From: Lentisphaerota bacterium
Lineage (GTDB): Bacteria > Verrucomicrobiota > Lentisphaeria > Victivallales > Victivallaceae
Length of the DNA stretch: 64,000 bases
Assembly (NCBI GenBank): GCA_015061815.1
Contig: SUVW01000003.1
Span: forward strand, 1-64,000
Reading direction: 5' to 3'
This document shows positions 42,184 to 49,917 of this stretch, in pieces. The notes beneath the pieces were generated by a model. That model had not been told where the DNA came from. It ran no database searches and saw only the letters and a program-made list of their open reading frames with translations. Position 1 is the stretch's first letter. Each line of letters opens with the position of its first letter. The translations under genes and the position numbers were made by a program.

Positions 42184-43548
42184 TCAATTGATGATATATT
42201 TCCTTGTTCTCCACCTGCCAGTCAGAAAATAGATGCCGCCGATAACAAAAGGCGTAAAACCGGCGATAGCATGCCCGTACCAGAAACCGAATATCCCGAA
42301 ACCGCAATAAAGTCCCAGCACCATCGACAATCCGATCCGGATCAATACTCCGTCAAGTATGCCGACCGCGAAATTCAGCTTGAAGTTGCCCACACCGTTG
42401 ATCAACGCTCCCAGCGGCGGACGCAACGCACTGCCGCCCAACAGCAGCAATGCCACCGGAATATAACTTATCGCCATATCCAGTACATCCTTATCCGCAG
42501 TAAATATTCCGAAAACCAATCCCGGAGCAGCCAGCAGTATCACGGTCATAAACAGCGAAATCGCGGTATTTATCGCCAGAGAAACCCCCACGATCCGGGG
42601 AACACGGGAATACAATTGCGCACCGATCGCCTGCCCGATCATCGGAGAAGCGGCGGCGGCAAAGGAGAAGTTGATGATATTTACGATCATTCCCAGTTTA
42701 TTGCCGATACCATTCATTGCAGCGGCCACTTCACCGTAACTGTTGATATAACGGTTGACATAAAGCATGGAAAAACTTATTGCCGCACTCTGAAGCAGCA
42801 TCGGGAATCCCAGTTTCAGCAACGGTGCCAAAGCTTCACGGTCAACTTTGAAACTGGATAATTTGAAATCAAATCCGAAATCGTCCCGGTGACGATAGAG
42901 AAAAATGATCGACAGAATAAAACTTATCCCCTGACTCAAAATCGTCGCCAGTGCCACTCCGAAAACCGCCCACTTGAAAACCACTACAAAAAGCAGATCA
43001 AGTATGATATTCAACACTGCCGCCACCGCGATGAAAATAAACGGATGACGCGAATCACCCATCCCCCGCAAAACAGCAGACACGATATTGTATCCGTAAA
43101 TAAAAAGCATACCGCTCATACATACCGCAACGTAACTTACTGCATAGTCCCAGGTCTGCCCCTCCGGAGCATTCACCCAGCGCAGCACCGGTTCGCGGTA
43201 GATGTAAGTCAATATCCCCAGAATCACCGCTGTACTCAAAAGAAAGGTAAAAAGCGTTCCGATCACCTTGCCTGCCCGGTCACGCATCCCCGCACCGAGG
43301 AACTGGGATATTATCACCTGTCCGGCATTGGCAAAACCCATCGCGGCAAAAGCCAGGAAATGCAGTACATCACCGCCGACAGACACCGCCGCCAAACCGG
43401 TACGCCCCACAAAATGGCCGACGATTATCATATCCGCTGTATTGTACAACATCTGGATCAAACCGGAAAACAGCATCGGCAGGGCGAAAAGAATCATCGT
43501 TTTCGTCACACTGCCCTGATTTAAATCTTTGACTATCTTATTTGTCAT
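42184..43548 (-). CDS. MATE family efflux transporter
   Basis: 454 aa and about 12 membrane segments in two related halves. The start IVKDLNQGSVTKTMILFALP with MLFSGLIQMLYNTADMIIVG is the DinF/NorM-like MATE signature, and VIISQFLGAGMRDRAGKVIG is the conserved cytoplasmic loop after helix 2. It exports cationic drugs or metabolites using a Na+ or H+ gradient; the substrate is unknown. It lies 6 bp downstream of the NAD kinase gene and ends the SpoU-NadK-MATE operon. Confidence 0.93.
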   Translation of the reverse strand: MTNKIVKDLNQGSVTKTMILFALPMLFSGLIQMLYNTADMIIVGHFVGRTGLAAVSVGGDVLHFLAFAAMGFANAGQVIISQFLGAGMRDRAGKVIGTLFTFLLSTAVILGILTYIYREPVLRWVNAPEGQTWDYAVSYVAVCMSGMLFIYGYNIVSAVLRGMGDSRHPFIFIAVAAVLNIILDLLFVVVFKWAVFGVALATILSQGISFILSIIFLYRHRDDFGFDFKLSSFKVDREALAPLLKLGFPMLLQSAAISFSMLYVNRYINSYGEVAAAMNGIGNKLGMIVNIINFSFAAAASPMIGQAIGAQLYSRVPRIVGVSLAINTAISLFMTVILLAAPGLVFGIFTADKDVLDMAISYIPVALLLLGGSALRPPLGALINGVGNFKLNFAVGILDGVLIRIGLSMVLGLYCGFGIFGFWYGHAIAGFTPFVIGGIYFLTGRWRTRKYIIN

Positions 43549-43554
43549 CGCCGG

Positions 43555-44307
43555 TCACTTTCTTTTCCCATTCAACGGCAGCAGATGGTGACGCAAATAC
43601 CGGCACTCCGGACACATGAACCCGGCGAGATTGCAAATTTGAGCTTTTTCATCTGTCTGCCGGAATATTACCTTTTCCCCTTCATGCACTTCAAACTTTT
43701 CCGGATCATTATCCGCCATCACCACTCCGGTGCCCCGCAATATCTCAACCGCGACCACACTCTTTTCCGGCAGCACCAGATGATCGACGACTTCAGTGGA
43801 ATTGCTGAATGCCACTCCGACTCCGGTACGGAAAATCCCCCGGGTGATGCTCCGGTAATAAGCACTGCTGCCATGCACACCGGCAAAACATAAACCGTCA
43901 CCGACGACCTCCTGTGCATACAATTCGCCGTCGATAAATACCCGGTAGCGCAGAGCAGTGGTATATTCCCGGGTGTGAAGCACCAGATCGTTGATCCCCC
44001 ACAGCTCCCGGCCATTCCCTGCTGCACATAATTTCGGCAGCTGTACCGTCACAAGCGAACCGGCGATGAATTCCCGGATCATTTTTTCTGCTTCATGTTC
44101 CGCACAGGTAGGAGCTGTTTCCGCATCACGCAGAGGCAGTTTTAAAATTCCGGGGAACTCCCGTTCCGCCCCCAGCAATGCCCCGTCGCCACCGTAGGTG
44201 ACGACCACATCCGGAACTGCCGTACCGCAATCTTCCAGACCATACCGGTCCAGTATCTCCCGGATCTTTTCCAGATTTTTACCAAGCAATTTTATCTTTA
44301 TGCTCAT
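43555..44307 (-). CDS. nadK: Divergent NAD kinase
   Basis: About 250 aa. VVTYGGDGALLGAEREFPG is the NAD kinase glycine-rich motif, with Ala where the family usually has Thr after GGDG. INDLVLH corresponds to the NE-type motif with Asp in place of Glu. VVGDGLCFAGVHGSSAYYRS aligns with the family's GDGLIVATPTGSTAY block. The kinase phosphorylates NAD to NADP. The C-terminal LAGFMCPECRYLRHHLLP has a CxxC not usual in NadK. The start ATG overlaps the SpoU stop (ATGA), so the 14 extra residues in the track are not used. A different lipid or sphingosine kinase-like member is unlikely. Confidence 0.78.
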   Translation of the reverse strand: MSIKIKLLGKNLEKIREILDRYGLEDCGTAVPDVVVTYGGDGALLGAEREFPGILKLPLRDAETAPTCAEHEAEKMIREFIAGSLVTVQLPKLCAAGNGRELWGINDLVLHTREYTTALRYRVFIDGELYAQEVVGDGLCFAGVHGSSAYYRSITRGIFRTGVGVAFSNSTEVVDHLVLPEKSVVAVEILRGTGVVMADNDPEKFEVHEGEKVIFRQTDEKAQICNLAGFMCPECRYLRHHLLPLNGKRK

Positions 44308-44777
44308 ATTTTCAATTTCCCGTGCCGTTTGGCATCTATTGCATAACATATTGCCGCAGCAGCATTGCCAACATTTATTGATGCTTTACTGCCCCGCATT
44401 GGCAGCGAAACAGTACCGTCACACAGTGCCAACGCTTCACTGTCGACTCCCAGAGCTTCATTTCCGAAAACGACCGCCAGCGGACAGGCATAATCAGCTT
44501 CCCATGCCTCACAGCCTCCGGGTTCAGCGGCCAGCACCGTATAACCCTGCCGCTGAAAATGCTCCACCGCCTCTTTGCTGCTGTCAAAGTGAAGCCACTC
44601 AACCGTTTTATCCGTCCCCATTGCCGTTTTTTCCAATTTCGGATGCGGCGGACACGGAGTATAACCGCATGCAGCGATCCCCGCGCCCAGAGCTTCAGCT
44701 ATCCGGAAGATGTTTCCAGTATTGTGCGCACTGCGCAAACGATCAAGTATCAGTACCAATTCCGGCATTTTATTCAT
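44304..44777 (-). CDS. SpoU family RNA 2'-O-methyltransferase
   Basis: 157 aa, the minimal SPOUT methyltransferase domain. LILDRLRSAHNTGNIFRIAE is motif 1 (conserved Asn, Arg), LAVVFGNEALGVDSEAL is motif 2 and LPMRGSKASINVGNAAAAIC is motif 3 of the trefoil knot. It methylates ribose in tRNA or rRNA; which position is not evident without the N-terminal substrate domain of TrmH or RlmB. It is the first gene of the operon, followed by nadK through an ATGA overlap. ATG at 44777 or 44768 is possible. Confidence 0.9.
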   Translation of the reverse strand: MNKMPELVLILDRLRSAHNTGNIFRIAEALGAGIAACGYTPCPPHPKLEKTAMGTDKTVEWLHFDSSKEAVEHFQRQGYTVLAAEPGGCEAWEADYACPLAVVFGNEALGVDSEALALCDGTVSLPMRGSKASINVGNAAAAICYAIDAKRHGKLKI

Positions 44778-44863
44778 CCATATTCCAAGGCAGTATTCGT
44801 GCCTGATTATCCGTAAACTTTATTAAATATAGCGTTTCATTGCACTTTTTACAAGTTTTTCTC

Positions 44864-44892
44864 TTGCCGTAATGCAGTTTTGATTGTATATT
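44864..44892 (+). promoter_or_regulatory. Sigma70-like promoter for lpxA
   Basis: TTGCCG, 17 bp, TATATT, 44 bp before the lpxA ATG in the gap between the divergent SpoU and lpxA genes. Confidence 0.55.
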
Positions 44893-44936
44893 AATGGCAG
44901 TAGCGGTTAATTTTTAATATAAGGAGCATATTGATT

Positions 44937-45740
44937 ATGGCGAAAATACATCCTACCGCAGTCGTTGAAGACGGTGCAATCCTCGCAGACGGAGTCGAAA
45001 TCGGTCCGCTTTGTTATGTCGGTCCTCATGTCAAAATCGGCGAAGGCACCCGTCTGATCGCCCATTGCAATGTTGACGGTTACACAACTTTGGGTAAAAA
45101 CAACACCCTCCACCCCTTTGCCGCCCTCGGCCAGCCGGCGCAGGATCACTCGGTCGTACCGGGTGCCGCAACCTATCTCAATGTCGGTGACAACAATATT
45201 TTCCGTGAAGGGACTGCCATCCACACCGGTACTGCTCCGGAATCGGCCACCAATATCGGCAACAACAATATGTTTATGAATGGCAGCCATGTCGCTCACA
45301 ACTGTCAGATCGGCAACGACGTCCACTTCATCAGCATGGCAGTTGTCGGCGGTTACGGTGAAGTTCATGACCGGGCCATCCTTTCCGGGCTGGTGGCGAT
45401 ACATCAATTCTGCCGGGTCGGAAAACTTGCGATCATTTCCGGATGTTCGGCATTCTCCAAAGATGTGCCGCCATTCATGATGGCCGAAGGCAGAAACGGA
45501 GGAGTGAAAATGATCAACAAAGTCGGTCTTCAGCGGGCCGGATACACTGCCGAACAGATCAATATTGTCAAGCAGATATTCCGGATTTACTACCGCAGCG
45601 GCCTGATCCCCTCCATTGCGCTGGAAAAGATCCGCACCGAATTGCCGCAGACTGCAGAGGTCAAAGAGTTCCTCGACTTCTGCGCCAACAGCAAAAAAGG
45701 CGTGATCCCCGGTAACGCCAATTCCGGCCACCGCGATTGA
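44937..45740 (+). CDS. lpxA: UDP-N-acetylglucosamine acyltransferase
   Basis: First step of lipid A synthesis: transfer of a 3-hydroxyacyl chain from ACP to UDP-GlcNAc. The left-handed parallel beta-helix is seen as hexapeptide repeats (IHPTAVVEDGAILADGVEIG, IGEGTRLIAHCNVDGYTTLG). GSHVAHNCQIGNDVHFI carries the catalytic His, and the C-terminal helical part INIVKQIFRIYYRSGL is LpxA-type. Length (267 aa) is typical. It shows the organism has a lipid A type outer membrane. ATG at 44937 with AAGGAG; the track TTG is two codons upstream. The other lpx genes are not in this window. Confidence 0.95.
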   Translation: MAKIHPTAVVEDGAILADGVEIGPLCYVGPHVKIGEGTRLIAHCNVDGYTTLGKNNTLHPFAALGQPAQDHSVVPGAATYLNVGDNNIFREGTAIHTGTAPESATNIGNNNMFMNGSHVAHNCQIGNDVHFISMAVVGGYGEVHDRAILSGLVAIHQFCRVGKLAIISGCSAFSKDVPPFMMAEGRNGGVKMINKVGLQRAGYTAEQINIVKQIFRIYYRSGLIPSIALEKIRTELPQTAEVKEFLDFCANSKKGVIPGNANSGHRD

Positions 45741-45794
45741 GCAATAACTTTTACCGCTTTTCAGAAAATACCGCTTATACAGGAGAATTTTATT

Positions 45795-47450
45795 ATGGTC
45801 AAACCTCTGGAAAAAAATCCGTCATTCAATCCGCGCCGGGGACCGGTCGTCCTCGCGATCCTCGATGGAGTCGGATTTGGAAAATACGCTGACGGCGATG
45901 CCGTCAAACTTGCCAACACCCCGGTTCTGGATTCGCTTATGGCCCAGTGCCCGTGCACCAGACTGAAAGCTCACGGTACTGCCGTCGGCATGCCTTCAGA
46001 TGCCGACATGGGCAACAGTGAAGTCGGTCACAATGCCATCGGTTCCGGACGGGTCTTCTCACAGGGAGCGAAACTGGTCGGTGAAGCAGTGGCTTCAGGC
46101 AAACTTTTTGAGGGAGAAGTCTGGAAAAAAGTCGTGGCCAATGTATTGACCAATAATTCCGCGCTCCATCTGATCGGTCTGGTTTCCGACGGCAATGTCC
46201 ACAGCCATATCGACCACCTCTATGCCATGATCGATTCAGCTTATGCTGCCGGAGTGAAAACTCTGCGGGTGCATGCTTTGCTTGACGGCCGTGATGTACC
46301 GGAAACCAGTGCGCTGGAATATGTCAGGCCCCTGGAAGAAAAACTGGCCGCACTGAGCAATGATGGTGTCGATTATATGATCGCTTCCGGCGGCGGCCGC
46401 ATGGTGATCACAATGGATCGTTACGGGGCGAACTGGGATATGGTCAGACGCGGCTGGGAAACTCACGTGCAGGGCAAAGGAGAGTTGTTCCCCTCTGCAG
46501 TCAATGCCATCGAAACCCTCCGGGAACGCACCGGGGCGATCGATCAGGATCTCGGAGCATTCGTCATCAGCAAAGATGGCAAAACTCCTGCCGGCGCCAT
46601 GCATGACGGAGATTCAGTGGTGCTTTTCAACTTCCGGGGCGACCGGGCACTGGAAATAACTGCCGCCTTTGAAGAGGGAGAATCCTTTGACAAGTTTGAC
46701 CGGGGCCGTGTTCCGCAGGTGCTTTTCGCCGGAATGATGGAATACGACGGCGATCTGCATGCGCCGGTCAATTATCTGGTGAATCCGCCGGAAATCGACA
46801 ACACGATGGATGAATATCTTTGCGCATCAAAAGTCCGTCAGCTGGCAATCAGTGAAACCCAGAAATATGGCCATGTCACCTACTTTTTCAACGGCAACCG
46901 TTCCGGAAAATTTGATGAAGAGTACGATGATTATCTGGAAATCCCCTCTGACGTGGTTCCTTTTGAACAGCGTCCCTGGATGAAGTGCGCGGAAATCACC
47001 GATGCGGTGGTCGCCGCTATCGCCGATAATAAATACCGGATGATCCGCTTGAATTTCCCCAATGGCGACATGGTCGGCCACACCGGCAGCATGGAAGCGG
47101 TGCTGGTTTCAATGGGAGCTTTGGATCTCTGTCTGGGCCGTATCCGCGATGCGGTCAAAGCCGCCGGCGGGGTGCTGGTGATTTCCGCTGATCACGGCAA
47201 TGCCGATGATATGCTTGAACATGACAAACAGGGAAATGCCAAAAAAGACAAGCAGGGCAATCTTGCGCGTAAAACCAGCCATTCACTCAATCCGGTTCCC
47301 TGTATCATCTATGATCCGGAATCCAAAGGCGAATATGCTCCGGAACTCCGGGAGGGACTGGGGATCAGTTCGCTGGGAGCCACCTGCATCGAATTGCTCG
47401 GTTTCAAAGCTCCGGAAGAATATGACCGGAGCGTTCTGAATTTCAAATAA
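45795..47450 (+). CDS. gpmI: 2,3-bisphosphoglycerate-independent phosphoglycerate mutase
   Basis: A glycolytic, Mn-dependent enzyme of the alkaline phosphatase superfamily. PVVLAILDGVGFGKYADGDA is the N-terminal metal site. MGNSEVGHNAIGSGRVF contains the phosphoserine nucleophile, HALLDGRDVPETSALEY and FNFRGDRALE are iPGM blocks, and ISADHGNADDML near residue 470 provides C-terminal metal ligands. Length (551 aa) is slightly above average. It is 54 bp downstream of lpxA with its own SD (AGGAGAA) and is followed by two terminator hairpins. Confidence 0.97.
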   Translation: MVKPLEKNPSFNPRRGPVVLAILDGVGFGKYADGDAVKLANTPVLDSLMAQCPCTRLKAHGTAVGMPSDADMGNSEVGHNAIGSGRVFSQGAKLVGEAVASGKLFEGEVWKKVVANVLTNNSALHLIGLVSDGNVHSHIDHLYAMIDSAYAAGVKTLRVHALLDGRDVPETSALEYVRPLEEKLAALSNDGVDYMIASGGGRMVITMDRYGANWDMVRRGWETHVQGKGELFPSAVNAIETLRERTGAIDQDLGAFVISKDGKTPAGAMHDGDSVVLFNFRGDRALEITAAFEEGESFDKFDRGRVPQVLFAGMMEYDGDLHAPVNYLVNPPEIDNTMDEYLCASKVRQLAISETQKYGHVTYFFNGNRSGKFDEEYDDYLEIPSDVVPFEQRPWMKCAEITDAVVAAIADNKYRMIRLNFPNGDMVGHTGSMEAVLVSMGALDLCLGRIRDAVKAAGGVLVISADHGNADDMLEHDKQGNAKKDKQGNLARKTSHSLNPVPCIIYDPESKGEYAPELREGLGISSLGATCIELLGFKAPEEYDRSVLNFK

Positions 47451-47459
47451 CCGGCCACT

Positions 47460-47488
47460 CTCCCGGTCCGTTTTGCAAAAAACGGGAG
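47460..47488 (+). terminator. First hairpin after gpmI
   Basis: CTCCCG pairs with CGGGAG around an AT-rich loop directly after the gpmI stop. It is weaker than the following hairpin. Confidence 0.4.
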
Positions 47489-47504
47489 ATTTCATCAAAA
47501 AGTA

Positions 47505-47543
47505 AAACCGTCTGCCGATCTTAAAAGGTTCGGCAGACGGTTT
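47505..47543. terminator. Strong bidirectional terminator between gpmI and an aminotransferase
   Basis: A perfect 14-bp stem AAACCGTCTGCCGA/TCGGCAGACGGTTT with an 11-nt loop, followed by TTTATTTC on the plus strand and by TTTTACTTTTTG on the minus strand. It separates convergent genes. Confidence 0.88.
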
Positions 47544-47618
47544 ATTTCAACCTGATACCCGTCAGTATAAATTCACTTCAGAAAAAATGCTGTTCCGGGA
47601 TTCACCGGCAGCGGGGGA

Positions 47619-48809
47619 TCATCCGGCACACACTTTCACCGCTTTACGGAATGATTCAGCACTGTTGGCGATGGTCCTTTCCGACACACAGAATGCCAGC
47701 CGGAAATAACCGGGCAGACCGAATCCGCGTCCGGGAACCGCCAGAATCCGTTCTTTGAGCAGAGCATCTATAAAGATCCTCTCATCGGCGACGGGAGATT
47801 TCGGGAAGAAATAAAATGCGCCTTTGGGCATGACAAATTCTATTTTCGCCTCTGTAAGTATCTCTGCCATCAAATTGCGGCGGCGGCGGTAAACATCCAG
47901 ATCGATTCTGGCCTGCGGACAGCGGGCGATCAGTTTCTGGGCGACCACCGGAGCGTTGACAAAACCGAGAGTCCGGTTGGTCAGAGTCACTCCGCCGAGC
48001 AATTCGGCGGCATTTTCCAGAGCCGGATTGACAGCGATATAACCGATCCGTTCTCCGGGCAGTGAAAGTGTTTTGGAAAATGAACCGATCACCACCGTAC
48101 CGTCATAGAGGTCAAAGAGGGGTGGCACTTCACAATTTTCATAATTGAGAAAACGGTACGGTTCATCTGAAACGATGTAGATCATCCGCCCGTATTTCTT
48201 CCGGGCCTCCCGCAGCAGACCGGCTACAGCGGCAAGTTCCTCCTTGCCGTAGATCACGCCGGTGGGGTTGTTGGGAGAATTGAGAATGATGGCCCGGGTT
48301 TTCGGGGTGATCGCTTCAGCGATACGGCTGATATTCAAAGAGAAATCCTCATTGGCCATGACCGGCTTCAAGATTCCCCCGAAGTTTCCGGCATAGAATC
48401 CGTATTCCACAAAATAAGGAGCTATGCACAAAATTTCATCCCCGGAAGCAACAGTTGCCCGGAAAAAAGCGTTTATTCCCCCGGCGGCACCACAGGTGAC
48501 AATGATATTTTCCGGCGGCACCGTACACTTCTGCTCCCCGGAAACCAGCTCTGCCAGAGCGTTGCGGGCCGAACTCTCTCCCGCATTGGGCATGTAGCCG
48601 AATGCAAAAGGCCGGTCACTCTCCCCGGCGATCTCCATCATCGCCTCTTTGATCTCCGGCGGCGGCGGCAGGTCGGGATTGCCCAAACTGAAATCATAAA
48701 CATTATCTTCGCCGTAAGTACGTTTCAACTCGATACCGGCCTCAAACATCCGCCGGATCATGGAAGAATTGCCCAGAAAACCCTTTACTTCATCTGATAA
48801 AAGCTGCAT
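47619..48809 (-). CDS. PLP-dependent class I/II aminotransferase
   Basis: 396 aa, fold type I, AspC/AspB-like. YDFSLGNPDLPPPPEIKEAM is the N-terminal substrate-binding stretch, IILNSPNNPTGVIYGKEEL is the conserved NPTG motif, and VIGSFSKTLSLPGERIGYIA contains the PLP-binding lysine. The amino acid specificity cannot be told from sequence. It appears monocistronic, with a terminator at its 3' end shared with gpmI. The 48810-49080 gap upstream contains the terminator of the neighbouring operon and no gene. Confidence 0.92.
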   Translation of the reverse strand: MQLLSDEVKGFLGNSSMIRRMFEAGIELKRTYGEDNVYDFSLGNPDLPPPPEIKEAMMEIAGESDRPFAFGYMPNAGESSARNALAELVSGEQKCTVPPENIIVTCGAAGGINAFFRATVASGDEILCIAPYFVEYGFYAGNFGGILKPVMANEDFSLNISRIAEAITPKTRAIILNSPNNPTGVIYGKEELAAVAGLLREARKKYGRMIYIVSDEPYRFLNYENCEVPPLFDLYDGTVVIGSFSKTLSLPGERIGYIAVNPALENAAELLGGVTLTNRTLGFVNAPVVAQKLIARCPQARIDLDVYRRRRNLMAEILTEAKIEFVMPKGAFYFFPKSPVADERIFIDALLKERILAVPGRGFGLPGYFRLAFCVSERTIANSAESFRKAVKVCAG

Positions 48810-48975
48810 TTGCCGAATTCCTGTATATTTTTATTTACAACTTTTGAGGAGTATTGAAATTGCCCCCCTCTTCTATAAAATATAGCCCCGGAAAACTGAT
48901 TTGTCAATAATAAAAATCTCTGATTTCTCCATTGCCGGGGCCGATTTATCCTCCGGATGATTGCAAAAAAACAAG

Positions 48976-49002
48976 CGCACACTCCTTTCAAGGCAGTGTG
49001 CG
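48976..49002 (-). terminator. Terminator of the pseudopilin-GH42 operon
   Basis: CGCACACT-CCTT / AAGG-(c)-AGTGTGCG forms a stem of 12 bp with one bulge. On the minus strand it is followed by GCTTGTTTTTTTG, a clear T-tract, 80 bp after the amidohydrolase stop. Confidence 0.8.
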
Positions 49003-49080
49003 TTTACTTTAACATGATTGAAATATGCGGATATATTGTGTCCATACTGTCACTGACAACCGCTGTCCGCCCGGAATGTT

Positions 49081-49917
49081 TCAGTTGAAAAAATCTTCAT
49101 CCCGGAATCTTACGGCATTGTTGTACAGACAGTCATCACCATGTTTTCCCCATTGATAAGTCTGTCCCACCCGGCGGTAAAATTCCCGCATAAAATTCAC
49201 ATTGCGGTAGATATATTCCGGCTTGATCAAACCGTAATAAGTATCGGTCGCCCACATGACTTTCTGATGATAAGGCACATCAGCTTCACTGCGGCGGTCG
49301 AGATTTTCGATCAGCCACTTCCAGTCGATCAACCCGTTGACACTGCAGTAGATATTCGGGTAATACCAAAGCGACTCAAACAACTCATTGCACCAGGGAA
49401 CTCCCATGTGTCCCTGAATTATTTTCAACTGCGGGAAAAGCGCGGCAATGGTATCGAGCATACTCGGCCGCATCCGGATCGGACCGGGAGAATATTGTAT
49501 ATCGGTCAGAAATTCTCCTGTCCGTTTGGCAATTATCCCCACATGGAACAATATCGGCATGTGCAATTTTTCCGCCTGTTCATAGATGGGATAATAGCTC
49601 TCATCATCGTAATTTTTTATGGGGCGGATAGCTTTCAAGCCGTAAAAACCGGCCTCTTTCAACTGTTCGACCTGTTCCGGACCATTGTGCCAGTTGAGAT
49701 AGCCGAAAGGCAGGATGAAGCCCGGATATCTGCGAGCCGTTTCCAATACTTCGGCGCAGTTGGCACTGCGGTAATTTTCCGTGACCTTGTGGCATTCATG
49801 GGTCTGTATCCACACCTGTTTGATGATACCATCTTCCGCGATCTGGTCCAGATATTTGAAATTCGGTTCTTTCCACAAATGGGCATGGGTATCTATTGCC
49901 TGGAAATTCTCATTCAT
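49081..49917 (-). CDS. Amidohydrolase-2 family metal-dependent hydrolase
   Basis: 278-aa TIM-barrel. AIDTHAHLWKEPNF gives the first metal HxH, ILFHVGIIA and IIQGHMGVPWCNEL supply further metal-side histidines, and VMWATDTYYGL supplies the conserved late Asp. The family contains decarboxylases and lactonases acting on sugar or aromatic acids. Lacking a signal peptide, it would work in the cytoplasm, unlike its operon partners. The start overlaps the double-SGNH stop by 8 bp. It is the last gene before the terminator. A lactonase for an imported sugar acid is a reasonable guess only. Confidence 0.82.
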   Translation of the reverse strand: MNENFQAIDTHAHLWKEPNFKYLDQIAEDGIIKQVWIQTHECHKVTENYRSANCAEVLETARRYPGFILPFGYLNWHNGPEQVEQLKEAGFYGLKAIRPIKNYDDESYYPIYEQAEKLHMPILFHVGIIAKRTGEFLTDIQYSPGPIRMRPSMLDTIAALFPQLKIIQGHMGVPWCNELFESLWYYPNIYCSVNGLIDWKWLIENLDRRSEADVPYHQKVMWATDTYYGLIKPEYIYRNVNFMREFYRRVGQTYQWGKHGDDCLYNNAVRFRDEDFFN

